From Colidextribacter sp. OB.20 (GTDB taxonomy: Bacteria; Bacillota; Clostridia; Oscillospirales; Oscillospiraceae): a stretch of DNA of 64,000 bases. A model generated the notes under the pieces. That model did not search any database. It was not told where the DNA came from and worked only from the letters and a program-made list of their open reading frames with translations. Location: positions 1 to 64,000 of the forward strand of contig NZ_QWKG01000001.1 in assembly GCF_009911595.1 (NCBI RefSeq). The letters run 5' to 3'. Each line of letters opens with the position of its first letter. Positions within the stretch are counted from its first letter, which is position 1. Positions 35,937-45,721 of this stretch are shown here, piece after piece. A program made the translations under genes and the position numbers.

Positions 35937-36863
35937 ATGATTCAGACCTTTGATCTCTCCTACCCTTCCTCCGACGGCGTCCACGCCGTCCACGCCCGGG
36001 AGTGGGTGCCCGAAGGTGTCCCCCGGGGGGTGGTGCAGATCGTTCATGGTGTGGCGGAGCACATTGGCCGCTACGACCCTGTGGCCCGATTCCTGACCGC
36101 ACACGGCTATGTGGTGTGCGGGGAGGACCACCTGGGCCACGGCCTCACCGCCGGCGGGAAGTTTGGCTATTTTGGCCCCAAAAACGGCTGGGACCTGGTA
36201 GCTCAGGATGTCCGCCGCCTGCGGGAGCTGGAGGGGGAGAAGCACCCCTCCCTGCCCTATGTAATTCTGGGCCACTCCATGGGCTCCTTTTTGACCCGGA
36301 CCTATCTCATCCGCTGGCCGGGCACGGTGGACGCCGCCGTCCTGTCCGGTACGGGCCAGGAGTCCGCCGCCGCAGTGGCCTTCGGAAGGGCTCTGGCCGG
36401 GAGCCTGTGCAGAATCAAGGGCCCGGATCATGTGAGCAAGACGGTCAATGACATTCCATTTGGAACCTACAACAAGGCGTTCAAGCCCAACCGCACCTCC
36501 TCAGACTGGATCAGCCGGGACGAGGCGGCAGTGGACACCTATCTGGCCGACCCCCTGTGCAATTTCCTTATCACGGCGGGCATGTTCCGGGACATGATGG
36601 GGGGACTGCAATTCATCGCGGACAAAGCCAATCTGTCTAAAATGAACCCGGATACCCCGGTCTATTTCCTCTCCGGGGACAGCGACCCGGTGGGGGCTAT
36701 GGGCAAAGGCGTGCGGAAGGTGGAGGGGATGTTCCGCTCCGCCGGGTGCAGGGATGTCACCGTGAAGCTCTACCCCGGCGGCCGCCACGAGATGTTCAAC
36801 GAGATTAACCGTCAGGAGGTCTTTGACGACCTGCTGGCCTGGATAGAGAGCAGGCTGACATAG
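35937..36863 (+). CDS. Alpha/beta hydrolase, monoacylglycerol-lipase type
   Basis: The 308-residue enzyme has VHGVAEHIGRY (oxyanion HG motif), the nucleophile elbow GHSMGS with Ser114, an acid residue in LSGDSDPVG and a His in YPGGRHEMFNE. These match the serine aminopeptidase S33/monoglyceride lipase group. It is likely cytoplasmic and hydrolyses lipid or small ester substrates. The ATG at 35937 has GAGGTG upstream; its leader is a palindromic repeat. Confidence 0.88.
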   Translation: MIQTFDLSYPSSDGVHAVHAREWVPEGVPRGVVQIVHGVAEHIGRYDPVARFLTAHGYVVCGEDHLGHGLTAGGKFGYFGPKNGWDLVAQDVRRLRELEGEKHPSLPYVILGHSMGSFLTRTYLIRWPGTVDAAVLSGTGQESAAAVAFGRALAGSLCRIKGPDHVSKTVNDIPFGTYNKAFKPNRTSSDWISRDEAAVDTYLADPLCNFLITAGMFRDMMGGLQFIADKANLSKMNPDTPVYFLSGDSDPVGAMGKGVRKVEGMFRSAGCRDVTVKLYPGGRHEMFNEINRQEVFDDLLAWIESRLT

Positions 36864-36894
36864 GAGCGGCCTCTCCCTGATGCTTTCAGCGGTC

Positions 36895-37587
36895 CTACGG
36901 TCTCTCCTGCTTCGGCCCCGGGATGGGCTGGAACTCCGGCTCCGGGTCCATGGGCTCCTTGGTCCCCACACAGCGGTTGATGGGCGTGCCAAGCAGGTGG
37001 AATTTCTCCTCGTAGTCGGTCATTACCCCCTGAATCCCCCCGCCGTGCAGGTCCCGGGTCACCTCCGACAGGGCATAGCCTGCCTTGGGGAACTGAAACA
37101 GCGACCACTCAAACAGGTCCCGGTTGTCGCTCTTGAAGTGAATTTGTCCGCCCTGACGCAGGATGCCCCGGTAGAGCGTCAGGAACTGCTGGTGGGTCAG
37201 CCGGCGCCGGGCGTGCTTCATCCCGGGCCAGGGGTCGCAGAAGTTGATGTAGAGCAGGTCCACCTCGTCCGGGGCAAAGTACTCCCGCAGCAGGGCTGCA
37301 TCTCCATCTATAAAAAAGATATTGGTCAGCCCCCTGGCCTGGCAGCGCTCCATGGCCACAATCATGGCGTCCGGCACCCGCTCCAGGGCGATATACAGCA
37401 CATCGGGGTTCTCCTCTGCCGTCTCCGCCGAAAACCGGCCCTTGCCGCAGCCGATCTCCAGCCGCAGCTGGCGGGCGTTTGGATACAGCTCCCGCCACCG
37501 CCCCCGCATCGACGCCGGGTCCTCAATCAGCATCGCCGCGCACCGCTCCATCCGCGCCGGCAGGTTGGGTTTTTTTCTCATCCGCAT
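36895..37587 (-). CDS. trmB: tRNA (guanosine(46)-N7)-methyltransferase
   Basis: The 230-residue enzyme has EIGCGKGRFS for SAM, NFCDPWPGMKHARRRL as the conserved catalytic/tRNA segment, and the late GTPINRC motif. It makes m7G46 in the tRNA variable loop. The ATG at 37587 has GAGGAG ten bases upstream and is preferred to an upstream start. It converges on the hydrolase gene. Confidence 0.94.
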   Translation of the reverse strand: MRMRKKPNLPARMERCAAMLIEDPASMRGRWRELYPNARQLRLEIGCGKGRFSAETAEENPDVLYIALERVPDAMIVAMERCQARGLTNIFFIDGDAALLREYFAPDEVDLLYINFCDPWPGMKHARRRLTHQQFLTLYRGILRQGGQIHFKSDNRDLFEWSLFQFPKAGYALSEVTRDLHGGGIQGVMTDYEEKFHLLGTPINRCVGTKEPMDPEPEFQPIPGPKQERP

Positions 37588-37646
37588 GGCTCTGTCTCCT
37601 CTTTCTGTCTGGATTAAAAAATATCTTATCATATTTCATAGAACCC

Positions 37647-37675
37647 TTGCAATCCTTTTTAATCTATATTATACT
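37647..37675 (+). promoter_or_regulatory. Promoter of tRNA-Pro
   Basis: TTGCAA (37647-37652) and TATACT (37670-37675) are 17 bases apart, 40 bases before the tRNA. Confidence 0.55.
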
Positions 37676-37715
37676 ATTGCCAGCCGCCCTCAGGGGCGCC
37701 GGCAAAACAGCATAT

Positions 37716-37791
37716 CCGGGTGTTGCGCAGTTGGTAGCGCGCCTGCTTTGGGAGCAGGAGGCCGCAGGTTCGAATCCTGTCACTCGGACCA
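37716..37791 (+). tRNA. tRNA-Pro (TGG)
   Basis: The acceptor arms CCGGGTG and CACTCGG pair (one G-T), and the anticodon stem CCTGC/GCAGG holds the loop TTTGGGA, anticodon TGG. The T arm reads GGTTCGAATCC, and CCA is encoded. It reads proline codons. Confidence 0.95.
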
Positions 37792-37848
37792 TGCGGAGTG
37801 TCCTTATAGGATTTGAGTATCCTTGAAGGACACTCCGCATTATTTTTG
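37791..37848 (+). terminator. Terminator of tRNA-Pro
   Basis: ATGCGGAGTGTCCTT (37791-37805) pairs perfectly with 37826-37840, followed by TATTTTT. The stem starts at the last base of the tRNA CCA. Confidence 0.85.
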
Positions 37849-37899
37849 CTCAAAATCCTATACGGCAATCCGCGACCGGGAGTAGCTGACGGCTACTCC

Positions 37900-38070
37900 C
37901 TTTCTCGTTTCCATTGTGATCTCCGCAGCTGGAATTTTCCGGTGGTCAGGGACAAGGTGGGGAGCGCGTTGGTAAAGCTGACCGACTACACCCCCAAAAA
38001 TAAGCGTATTTATCAGGCGGGGGAGCGCTGCTCCTTGGTCTTTGACCCGGAGTCGGTGCATATCCTGTAA
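37900..38070 (+). pseudogene. C-terminal gene fragment, TOBE-like
   Basis: A frame ending at the TAA at 38068 reads like a true protein end (VRDKVGSALVKLTDYTPKNK, then RCSLVFDPESVHIL), similar to the C-terminal TOBE-like region of ABC-transporter ATPases. It lacks a plausible start, since upstream is the tRNA terminator and a GGGAGTAG/CTACTCCC hairpin. It looks like the stub of a gene lost beside the tRNA. The family call is tentative. Confidence 0.35.
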
Positions 38071-38202
38071 ACCTACAGCGCCCTGTTTTGCGGGGCATCA
38101 TCCTTCAGGCCGATGGCGGTGCGGAGTGGGAAATTTCGGTATTTTTGTAGAAGCCGCCTAGATTTTTGCGTTTCTGAGGCAGTAGCTTTCCCTTTTTGCC
38201 CC

Positions 38203-38231
38203 TTGCCACGAGGGGAGCTCCGTGCTATAAT
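38203..38231 (+). promoter_or_regulatory. Promoter of the alpha-amylase gene
   Basis: TTGCCA (38203-38208) and TATAAT (38226-38231) are 17 bases apart, 49 bases before the start codon. Confidence 0.7.
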
Positions 38232-38279
38232 TGCCCAAATTATCAAGGAATCGTTCCTGCTGCGCAAGGAGGTGGAATG

Positions 38280-39731
38280 ATGAAGCGACAAAAAACGCTG
38301 ATTCAATATTTTCAGTGGTATCTGCCCGAGGACGCCGCCCACTGGAGGCGGGCCGCGGCGGACGCGGAGCATCTGTCCGCGCTGGGTTATACCGGCGTGT
38401 GGCTGCCCCCCGCCTATAAGGGAGCGGGCGGCATGGCAGATGTGGGCTACGGCGTCTACGATCTGTACGACCTGGGAGAATTTGACCAGAAGGGCTCTGT
38501 CCCCACCAAGTACGGCACGAAGGAGGAGTACATAACCGCAATCCGTGCGCTCCAGAAAGCCGGACTGGAGGTTTTCAGCGACATGGTGCTCAACCACCGG
38601 ATGGGCGCCGACTGCCGGGAGCGGGTCATGGCGGAGCAGTGCCTGGCGACGGACCGGGAGCAGAGCGCCGGCGTGGAAAAACGAATCACAGCCTGGACCA
38701 AATTTACCTTTCCCGGCCGTGCGGGCCGGTACTCCGGCTTTCAGTGGAACCACACCCATTTCAACGGGGTGGACTGGGACGACGGGGAGAAGGAGAGCCA
38801 GATCTGGCTCTTGAACGGCAAAGAGTGGGAGGACGAGGTGGACCAGGAGAACGGTAACTTCGACTACCTGATGGGGGCCAATCTGGATATGGGCAACCTG
38901 GCGGTGATTGAGGAGCTGGACCGCTGGGGGCTTTGGTATCTGGAGACGACCGGGGTGGACGGGTTCCGCCTGGACGCGGTGAAGCATATCCGCTTTACCT
39001 TCTTTACCCACTGGCTGGAGGAGCTGCGGCAGAAGACCGGGAAGGAGCTGTGGTCGGTGGGGGAGTATTGGCAGGCGGATATTCTGGCCCTGACCAATTT
39101 CCTGGACCGGAGCGGCAACATCATGTGCCTGTTCGACGTGCCGCTGCACTTCAAGTTTGTGGAGGCCTCTTCCTCCTTCGGCGGCTTTGACATGCGGACG
39201 CTGTTCCAGGGGACCCTGGTGGACGCCAGGCCGCAGCGAGCGGTGACCTTTGTGGACAACCACGACACCCAGCCGGGGCAGGCGCTTCAGTCCTGGATTC
39301 AGGAGTGGTTCAAGCCTCTGGCTTATGCGCTGATCCTCCTGCGGCAGGACGGCACCCCCTGCGTCTTCTATGGGGACCAGTACGGCATTCCCCACGACGG
39401 CATCCAGCCGGTGAGGGGGCTGGAGTTTCTGCTCCGGGCCCGGCAGGAGCGGGCCTGGGGGGAGCAGACCGACTACTTCGATCACCCCAACGTGGTGGGC
39501 TGGGTCCGTTCCGGCGACGAGGAGCACCCTGATTCCGGCCTGGCTGTGCTACTGAGCGACGGAGACGGCGGTGAAAAAAATATGTGTATGGGAGTTCAGT
39601 TTGCGGAATGTACCTTTGTGGACCTGCTGGGCAATCAGGAGGGAGAGGTCACCTTGGACAAAAGCGGCTGCGGCGTATTCCGCTGCGGCGGCGGTTCCGT
39701 GTCAGTTTGGGTACCGAAGGAAGCTATGTGA
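38280..39731 (+). CDS. Cytoplasmic alpha-amylase (GH13, subfamily 5-like)
   Basis: The 483-residue enzyme has no signal peptide. The catalytic residues are Asp232 (GFRLDAVKH), Glu262 (SVGEYW) and Asp329 (FVDNHDTQ), with GVWLPPAYKG and DMVLNHRMGAD as further GH13 regions; layout and numbering closely follow Bacillus liquefying amylases. It should cut alpha-1,4 bonds of starch- or glycogen-like glucans inside the cell. Two ATGs are adjacent; the second at 38280 is seven bases from AGGAGG. It is monocistronic with a good promoter. Confidence 0.92.
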   Translation: MKRQKTLIQYFQWYLPEDAAHWRRAAADAEHLSALGYTGVWLPPAYKGAGGMADVGYGVYDLYDLGEFDQKGSVPTKYGTKEEYITAIRALQKAGLEVFSDMVLNHRMGADCRERVMAEQCLATDREQSAGVEKRITAWTKFTFPGRAGRYSGFQWNHTHFNGVDWDDGEKESQIWLLNGKEWEDEVDQENGNFDYLMGANLDMGNLAVIEELDRWGLWYLETTGVDGFRLDAVKHIRFTFFTHWLEELRQKTGKELWSVGEYWQADILALTNFLDRSGNIMCLFDVPLHFKFVEASSSFGGFDMRTLFQGTLVDARPQRAVTFVDNHDTQPGQALQSWIQEWFKPLAYALILLRQDGTPCVFYGDQYGIPHDGIQPVRGLEFLLRARQERAWGEQTDYFDHPNVVGWVRSGDEEHPDSGLAVLLSDGDGGEKNMCMGVQFAECTFVDLLGNQEGEVTLDKSGCGVFRCGGGSVSVWVPKEAM

Positions 39732-39952
39732 CGGCACATCCGGGCGACTGGGCAATATGTTGGTCAACGCTGAGCTCCAGCAGGAAATTGCCGCCAGCAC
39801 TCACCTGGAAATCTCCCTCGACTTCTTAGATAAAATGTGTTGTACTAACCAAGGATAGAACTGTCACCCCCACAAGCGGTGGGTTCAAAAGTGGGCACAC
39901 GCTCCATGGGAAACGCACCTTCAAAACGAAATATTTTTAGAGGTGGAGAAAG

Positions 39953-41926
39953 ATGAAAAGCATCCGTAAAAAAATCACTGTAAGCCTGATGGCGACAGTT
40001 CTGATCGCGCTGATTGCTGTGGGGGTAGCCAGCAGCGCTTTGAGCTACAGAAGCACCCTTATGACTGTGGATCAGATGATGAGCGAGACCGCCGTTCTGG
40101 CGGCCCAGCGCATCGAACAGGAGCTCACCGCTTACAAGAACGTGGCTATGGATACCGGATGCATCGCCCAGCTGTCTGACAGCGATGTGCCGGTGGCGAA
40201 TAAGCGCGCCATCATCGACGAGCGGGTCGCCATGCACGGCTTCCAGCGCGGCAACGTCATCGGCGCTGACGGCATCAGTATTTTTGACGGCAAGGACTAC
40301 TCAGACCGGGAATATGTGCAGCAAGCCATGAAGGGCAATGTCTATGTCTCTGAGCCGCTGGTCAGCAAGATCACAGGAGAGCTGTCCATCATGGTGGCGG
40401 CCCCCCTCTATGCGGGCGGGAACCACGGCGGCCAGATCGCGGGTGTGGTCTACTTTGTGCCCCCTGAGACCTTCTTAAACGACATCGTCTCCTCCATCCG
40501 GGTCGGGGAGAACTGCCGTGCCTACATGATTAACAAAAACGGCGACACCATCGCCGATATCACCCTGGACACCATCACCACCCAGAACATCGAGCGGGAG
40601 GCCCAGGATGACCGCTCCCTGAAGAGCCGGGCCGCCCTTCATGAGGCTATGCGTAACGGTGAAAACGGCTTCGGCTCCATCAAGGCCGAGGACGGCCCCC
40701 GCTTCCTGGCCTACGCCCCTGTGGGCGGCACCGACGGCTGGAGTCTCGCCGTAGCCGCGCCCAAGTCAAACTATCTGGCGGATACATACTTCGGCATCCT
40801 CATCAGCGTACTGGTCATTGTCATCTCCATCGCGGCCTCCATCGTAGTGGCGCTGAAGCTGTCCAACAATATCAGCATCCCCATGCGGGCCTGCGCCGCC
40901 CGGATGAAGCTGCTGGTGGAGGGCGATCTGAAATCTCCCGTCCCCCAGGTCACCGGCCAGGATGAAACGGCGGAGCTGACCCGCTCCACCGCCGCGATGG
41001 TATCCGGCCTGAACACCATCATTGACGACATTGGCTATCTGCTCAACGAGATGGCCAACAAGAATTTCGACATCCAGTCCCCCCACCGGGACGCCTATGT
41101 CGGCAGCTTCCAGAGCATCCTGCTCTCCATGCGCACGCTCAAGCTGGAGCTCAGCGGCACCATGCGGCAGATCAACTCCTCCGCCGGTCAGGTCTCCTCC
41201 GCCAGCAACCAGGTCTCCACCGGAGCCCAGACCCTGAGCCAGGGCTCCATGGAGCAGGCCAGCGCCGTGGAGGAGCTGGCGGCCACCATCACCGACATCT
41301 CCTCCAGCGCCAAAAAGACCGCAACCGCCGCGGAGGAGGCGGGCCGGTATGTGGGACTGGCCGGCGCCCAGCTCGGCACCAGCGTGGAGCACGTCAAGCA
41401 TCTGAACGCGGCGATGGAGCGCATCTCCAGCTCCTCCGAGGAGATCTCCAAGATTATTGCCGCCATTGAAAACATCGCCTTCCAGACCAATATCCTGGCT
41501 CTGAACGCCGCTGTGGAGGCGGCCCGGGCGGGCTCCGCCGGCAAGGGCTTCGCCGTGGTGGCCGACGAGGTGCGCAACCTGGCCTCCAAGTCTGACGAGG
41601 CCGCCAAGGCCACCAAGGAGCTGATCGGAAGCTCTATCGCCTCCGTCGCGGAGGGCAGCCAGGCGGTGAGCCAGGTCACCGAGTCTCTGGAAAAGACCAG
41701 CGAGCTGGCGGGCCACGTGTCCTCCCAAATGGAGGTCGTGGTGGAGGCCGTGGAGAATCAGACCTCTGCTCTGGCCCAGGTCACAGAGGGCATCGACCAG
41801 ATTTCCGCCGTGGTGCAGACCAACTCCGCCACCGCCGAGGAGAGCGCCGCCGCCAGTCAGGAGCTCTCGGCTGAGGCGTCCACCCTGAAGCAGCTGGTGG
41901 ATCAGTTCACCCTGGCCTCTAACTGA
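39953..41926 (+). CDS. Methyl-accepting chemotaxis protein
   Basis: The 657-residue receptor has helix 1 (about 9-32), a double-Cache sensor outside the cell (about 35-275), helix 2 (about 278-302), HAMP (about 303-360) and the signalling coiled coil. Its tip [21 protein letters not shown] is represented here by [20 protein letters not shown]. It should steer motility through CheA/CheW toward a small ligand such as an amino or organic acid; the ligand is unknown. No che genes are near. The start has AGAGGTGGAG upstream. The 220-base gap before it shows nothing further. Confidence 0.93.
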   Translation: MKSIRKKITVSLMATVLIALIAVGVASSALSYRSTLMTVDQMMSETAVLAAQRIEQELTAYKNVAMDTGCIAQLSDSDVPVANKRAIIDERVAMHGFQRGNVIGADGISIFDGKDYSDREYVQQAMKGNVYVSEPLVSKITGELSIMVAAPLYAGGNHGGQIAGVVYFVPPETFLNDIVSSIRVGENCRAYMINKNGDTIADITLDTITTQNIEREAQDDRSLKSRAALHEAMRNGENGFGSIKAEDGPRFLAYAPVGGTDGWSLAVAAPKSNYLADTYFGILISVLVIVISIAASIVVALKLSNNISIPMRACAARMKLLVEGDLKSPVPQVTGQDETAELTRSTAAMVSGLNTIIDDIGYLLNEMANKNFDIQSPHRDAYVGSFQSILLSMRTLKLELSGTMRQINSSAGQVSSASNQVSTGAQTLSQGSMEQASAVEELAATITDISSSAKKTATAAEEAGRYVGLAGAQLGTSVEHVKHLNAAMERISSSSEEISKIIAAIENIAFQTNILALNAAVEAARAGSAGKGFAVVADEVRNLASKSDEAAKATKELIGSSIASVAEGSQAVSQVTESLEKTSELAGHVSSQMEVVVEAVENQTSALAQVTEGIDQISAVVQTNSATAEESAAASQELSAEASTLKQLVDQFTLASN

Positions 41927-41953
41927 CCGCCGCACCCCCTTTCGCGCTGAATA

Positions 41954-41997
41954 GAATATGCCGGGGCAAGGAGATCTTGCTCCGGCATTCTTTTTTA
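41954..41997 (+). terminator. Terminator of the chemoreceptor gene
   Basis: ATGCCGGGGCAAG and CTTGCTCCGGCAT pair with one G-T, then TCTTTTTTA. Confidence 0.85.
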
Positions 41998-42060
41998 TGG
42001 GCAGGTGCGGCAATAACAACTCTCAGTAATCATTCAGGCTTTTATAAAGGGGAGTTTCTA

Positions 42061-44871
42061 ATGCAAGCTGACCTCAACTGGCTGATCAATCCCACTGTGT
42101 TCCAGGTAAACCGCCTGGACGCCCACTCTGATCATGTGTGCTGCGCCTCAGCGGAGGAGGCCCGGCTGGGGCGGACCTCCCTGCGGCAGTCTCTGGACGG
42201 CGTGTGGCGCTTTGCCTGGAGCAGGCGCCCTGCGGACCGTCCCGCAGACTTCTGGCGGGAGGATTTTGACACCGCGGGCTTCGGAACCATCCAGGTACCC
42301 GGCCACATGGAGCTCCAGGGCTATGGGCAGATCCAGTATATCAACACCCTCTACCCCTGGGACGGCCACGCCGCGCTCCGCCCCCCGGAGATCAACTGGG
42401 AGGACTGTCCGGTGGGCAGCTACGTCCGGGAGTTTGACCTGGACCCCGGCCTGCTGGGAAAAAGGGTCTGCGTCAGCTTTCAGGGGGTGGAGCAGGCCTT
42501 TTTCCTGTGGCTCAACGGCCGCTTTGTGGGCTACGCCGAGGACAGCTTCACCCCCTCCGACTTCGACCTGACCCCCTATGTCCGGGAGAAGGGCAACCGG
42601 CTGTGTGTGGAGGTGTACAAGCGGTCCAGCGCCTCCTGGATCGAGGACCAGGATTTTTTCCGCTTCTCCGGCATCTTCCGGTCCGTGTTTCTCTACGGCA
42701 AGCCGGCGGTCCACTTGGCGGACCTGTGGCTCCAGGCCGGACTGGAGGAGGACAATTCCACTGGCACCCTGTCTCTCCGGCTGCTGCTGGAGGGACAGGG
42801 GACGGTCCACATGGCGCTGACCCATCCCGCCCAGGGAACGCTGTTCGACGGCGAGCTGGAGATGCTTCCCGAGGGGAACTACCTTCGCAGCCCTCCCTTC
42901 CGCTTTGAGAAGGTCCGCCCCTGGGACCACGGCCACCCGGAGCTGTACCGGGTGACGCTGACCGTTTCTCAGAAGGATGGCACCGTAGCGGAGGTAATCC
43001 CTTACGACACCGGCTTCCGCCGGTTTGAGCTGAAAGACGGCCTGATGCTCCTCAACGGGGCGCGGCTGGTGATCAACGGGGTCAACCGCCACGAGTGGAG
43101 CCCGGAGACGGGCCGGGCCATCGGTCCGGCGGACATGGCCGCCGCACTGGAGATATTTGAGCGGAACAATATCAACGCGGTGCGCACCTGCCACTACCCC
43201 AACCATACGGCCTGGTATCACCTGTGCGACAGGCACGGGATTTATATGATGGACGAGGCCAACCTGGAGAGCCACGGCTCCTGGCAGAAGCTAGGAAAGG
43301 TGGAGCCCTCCTGGAATGTGCCGGGCAGCCTGCCCGAGTGGCGGGAGTGCGTGCTGGATCGAGCCCGCTCCATGTTTGAGCGGGACAAAAACCACGTCTC
43401 CATCCTCTTCTGGTCCTGCGGCAACGAGTCCTACGCCGGTGAGGACATCCTGGCCATGTCGGAGTTTTTCCGGAAAAATGATCCCAGCCGGCTGGTCCAC
43501 TACGAGGGGGTGTTCCACTGCCGGGAATTTGACTATATCTCCGATGTGGAGAGCCGGATGTACGCCCCGCCCCGGGCGGTCCGGGAATATCTGGAGGGCA
43601 GGCCGAAAAAGCCCTTCATCTTGTGCGAATACATGCACAGCATGGGCAGCTCTCTGGGCGGAATGGAATCCTACATCCGCCTGGGGGAGGAGTTCCCCCA
43701 GTATCAGGGGGGCTTCATCTGGGACTACATGGACCAGGCCCTGTGGCGCACGGACGTGAACGGACGGCGGGCGCTGGGCTACGGCGGCGACTTCGGCGAG
43801 CGGCAGACCGACTATGCCTTCAGCGGCAACGGCATCGTCTTTGCCGACGGCACGGAGAAGCCGGCCATGCAGGAGGTGCGCTACTGGTACGCCTCCCCTG
43901 AGGAGCGGGCGGCCCACGACGCGGCCAACGAGAGAGCGGCCAGGGCTCTGGCTCTGCCCGCCGCCCGGACAAAAAAATCACCCCTCCGGGCCGTCCACGG
44001 GGACGGAGCGCTGGGGGTGCGGGGAGAACGCTTTGAGATTCTGTTCTCCTATCCCGAGGGCGGGCCGGTTTCCCTGTGTATGGATGGGCACGAGTGGCTG
44101 TGGCGGGCCCCCCGTCCGGCCTACTGGCGGGCCCCTACAGAGAACGACCTGGGCAATGGCTTTGCGCTGAACAGCTCCGTCTGGGCGGCGGCGGACAGCT
44201 GGCAGAGATGTGAAGGCATTGAGATACTGGAGGAGAGCGAGGAGAGGGTCTCTGTTCGCTTCACCTACACCGCCCCCGCCCTGCCTGGCCTGCATACAGA
44301 CGTGACCTATACCGTGGAGGACACGGGCTGCCTGACTGTCAGCCTCCATTACCACGGCGGGGCCGGCCGGCCGGAGCTGCCCCTGGCGGGCCTGCGCCTT
44401 TCCACTCCGGAGCCGCTGGAGCGGGTGGAGTGGCTGGGTCTGTCCGGCGAGACCTACCCCGACCGGAAAAAGGGGGGCGTCTTTGGCTGGCACAGCGAGG
44501 CCCCCCACATCCCCTCCTATCTGGTCCCCCAGGAGTGCGGCTGCCATGTGGACACCCATGCCGTTGTGCTGCGCGCGGCGGACGGGGCCGGGCTGACTCT
44601 GGAGATGGTGGAGGAGCCCTTCGCCTTCTCCGCCATCCCCTACACCCCCCAGCAGCTGGAGCAGGCCGCCCACGTGGAGGAGCTGCCCAGACCTGTGCGC
44701 ACGGTGGTGACCCTCTGCGGGGCCATGCGGGGGGTGGGCGGCATCGACAGCTGGGGGGCCGACGTGGAGGAGGCCTGCCACGTGGACAGCGGACGGGACC
44801 AGAAGCTCACCTTTCAGATTTCTCCCGCCGCAGCCTTTCAGGACCACCCTCACCCGCCGCTCCCAGCTTGA
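42061..44871 (+). CDS. Beta-galactosidase, GH2 (LacZ type)
   Basis: The 936-residue enzyme has the five-domain LacZ plan. The jelly-roll start has DFWREDFDTAGFGTIQVPGHMELQGYG, the barrel carries the acid/base Glu456 (GNES) and the nucleophile Glu523 (CEYMHSMG), and a C-terminal beta-galactosidase small-chain domain (about 700-930) follows. No signal peptide is present, so it works on imported galactosides. The ATG at 42061 has AAGGGGAG six bases upstream. It is monocistronic, with no permease beside it. It is shorter than E. coli LacZ but complete. Confidence 0.92.
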   Translation: MQADLNWLINPTVFQVNRLDAHSDHVCCASAEEARLGRTSLRQSLDGVWRFAWSRRPADRPADFWREDFDTAGFGTIQVPGHMELQGYGQIQYINTLYPWDGHAALRPPEINWEDCPVGSYVREFDLDPGLLGKRVCVSFQGVEQAFFLWLNGRFVGYAEDSFTPSDFDLTPYVREKGNRLCVEVYKRSSASWIEDQDFFRFSGIFRSVFLYGKPAVHLADLWLQAGLEEDNSTGTLSLRLLLEGQGTVHMALTHPAQGTLFDGELEMLPEGNYLRSPPFRFEKVRPWDHGHPELYRVTLTVSQKDGTVAEVIPYDTGFRRFELKDGLMLLNGARLVINGVNRHEWSPETGRAIGPADMAAALEIFERNNINAVRTCHYPNHTAWYHLCDRHGIYMMDEANLESHGSWQKLGKVEPSWNVPGSLPEWRECVLDRARSMFERDKNHVSILFWSCGNESYAGEDILAMSEFFRKNDPSRLVHYEGVFHCREFDYISDVESRMYAPPRAVREYLEGRPKKPFILCEYMHSMGSSLGGMESYIRLGEEFPQYQGGFIWDYMDQALWRTDVNGRRALGYGGDFGERQTDYAFSGNGIVFADGTEKPAMQEVRYWYASPEERAAHDAANERAARALALPAARTKKSPLRAVHGDGALGVRGERFEILFSYPEGGPVSLCMDGHEWLWRAPRPAYWRAPTENDLGNGFALNSSVWAAADSWQRCEGIEILEESEERVSVRFTYTAPALPGLHTDVTYTVEDTGCLTVSLHYHGGAGRPELPLAGLRLSTPEPLERVEWLGLSGETYPDRKKGGVFGWHSEAPHIPSYLVPQECGCHVDTHAVVLRAADGAGLTLEMVEEPFAFSAIPYTPQQLEQAAHVEELPRPVRTVVTLCGAMRGVGGIDSWGADVEEACHVDSGRDQKLTFQISPAAAFQDHPHPPLPA

Positions 44872-44894
44872 AATTCTAAAGGAGAAAAAATACC

Positions 44895-44921
44895 TTGTCC
44901 CCCTGAAAACTCTGGTAGAAT
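44895..44921 (+). promoter_or_regulatory. Possible promoter of the lipoprotein gene
   Basis: TTGTCC (44895-44900) and TAGAAT (44916-44921) lie 15 bases apart, with TGG before the second giving an extended minus-10. The spacing is short. Confidence 0.4.
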
Positions 44922-44946
44922 TGGATCATGAAAGGAGGTTTTCAAT

Positions 44947-45534
44947 ATGGCAGGCAGATTTATGAAAATCAAGAGAAGCATCATCCCCTTTATGGCACTG
45001 GTTATCATGACAAGTCAATTAGCGGGCTGCGCTACAATGAGCAGTGATGAGATGTCAAAGAGCAGGAATGAATCCCCGGATGTCAGTATAGAGCACGCAA
45101 ATCATAATGAGGATCAAATAACGGAATTAACCCATGAGGAGCTTATCGGGATTTTTGAATTGGCATACGATTCAAAAAAAGCATTGGCTGGAGAACTTCC
45201 GGTAGAAGCAATCATCAAGCAGGAATTGCATATCATGCCCTATTTAGTGACGCCGGACAAGCAGCTTCCAGAAGATTATGAGGAGCAATACAGGGCATGG
45301 AGGCCGGTAGAAACACAGGAACCGGAAGAGCAGCAAGACCAAAGCAGCCAGACAAGTAAGCCCAACACAAATACAAATAGTAGTTCTACCGGCGGCCCCA
45401 CAGAAGTAGACGACGGAACAACAGGACTAACAACCGGAATTGTACTCACAGATCCATCTAAACTTACCGAAGGCATCGACCCCAATCAAAATCCCTGGGA
45501 CGATAATACAGAAATCATCTATGGCGGCAGCTGA
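44947..45534 (+). CDS. Lipoprotein of unknown function
   Basis: The 195-residue protein has a signal peptide with lipobox LAGC (lipidated Cys28), an acidic helical middle and a Ser/Thr/Asn/Gln-rich linker near the C terminus. It is much richer in A and T than the neighbouring genes and its codon use differs, which suggests recent acquisition. AAAGGAGG precedes the ATG. No domain is recognised. A terminator follows. Confidence 0.7.
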   Translation: MAGRFMKIKRSIIPFMALVIMTSQLAGCATMSSDEMSKSRNESPDVSIEHANHNEDQITELTHEELIGIFELAYDSKKALAGELPVEAIIKQELHIMPYLVTPDKQLPEDYEEQYRAWRPVETQEPEEQQDQSSQTSKPNTNTNSSSTGGPTEVDDGTTGLTTGIVLTDPSKLTEGIDPNQNPWDDNTEIIYGGS

Positions 45535-45553
45535 ATCAAATACTACATACAGT

Positions 45554-45588
45554 AAAGGCAGTTGGATAATACCAACTGCCTTTCTGCG
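45554..45588 (+). terminator. Terminator of the lipoprotein gene
   Basis: AAAGGCAGTTGG (45554-45565) pairs with CCAACTGCCTTT (45572-45583); the T-run is weak (TTTCTG). Confidence 0.65.
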
Positions 45589-45626
45589 TGTCAAAGAACC
45601 CTCGTCCCGCCGTATATTTGCCTGAT

Positions 45627-45658
45627 TCGGCGGCGCGCCGAGGTCGTCGCGCCCTGCA
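45627..45658. repeat. Half copy of GTAGGG palindromic repeat (family 1)
   Basis: GCCGAGGTCGTCGCGCCCTGCA matches the right arm of the copy at 13418-13495; no left arm is present. Confidence 0.5.
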
Positions 45659-45663
45659 AACAG

Positions 45664-45719
45664 AAACGCAATCCTCAGTCAGCCGCCCGCTGACAGCGTC
45701 CCCCTTGCGGGGAAAGGGA
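45664..45719. repeat. Fragment of palindromic element (repeat family 2)
   Basis: CGCAATCCTCAGTCAGCCGC, then GCTGACAGC and CCCCCTTGCGGGGAAAGGG, match the inner part of the family 2 elements at 10962 and 18707. It joins directly to a half copy of family 1. Confidence 0.5.
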
Positions 45720-45721
45720 CA

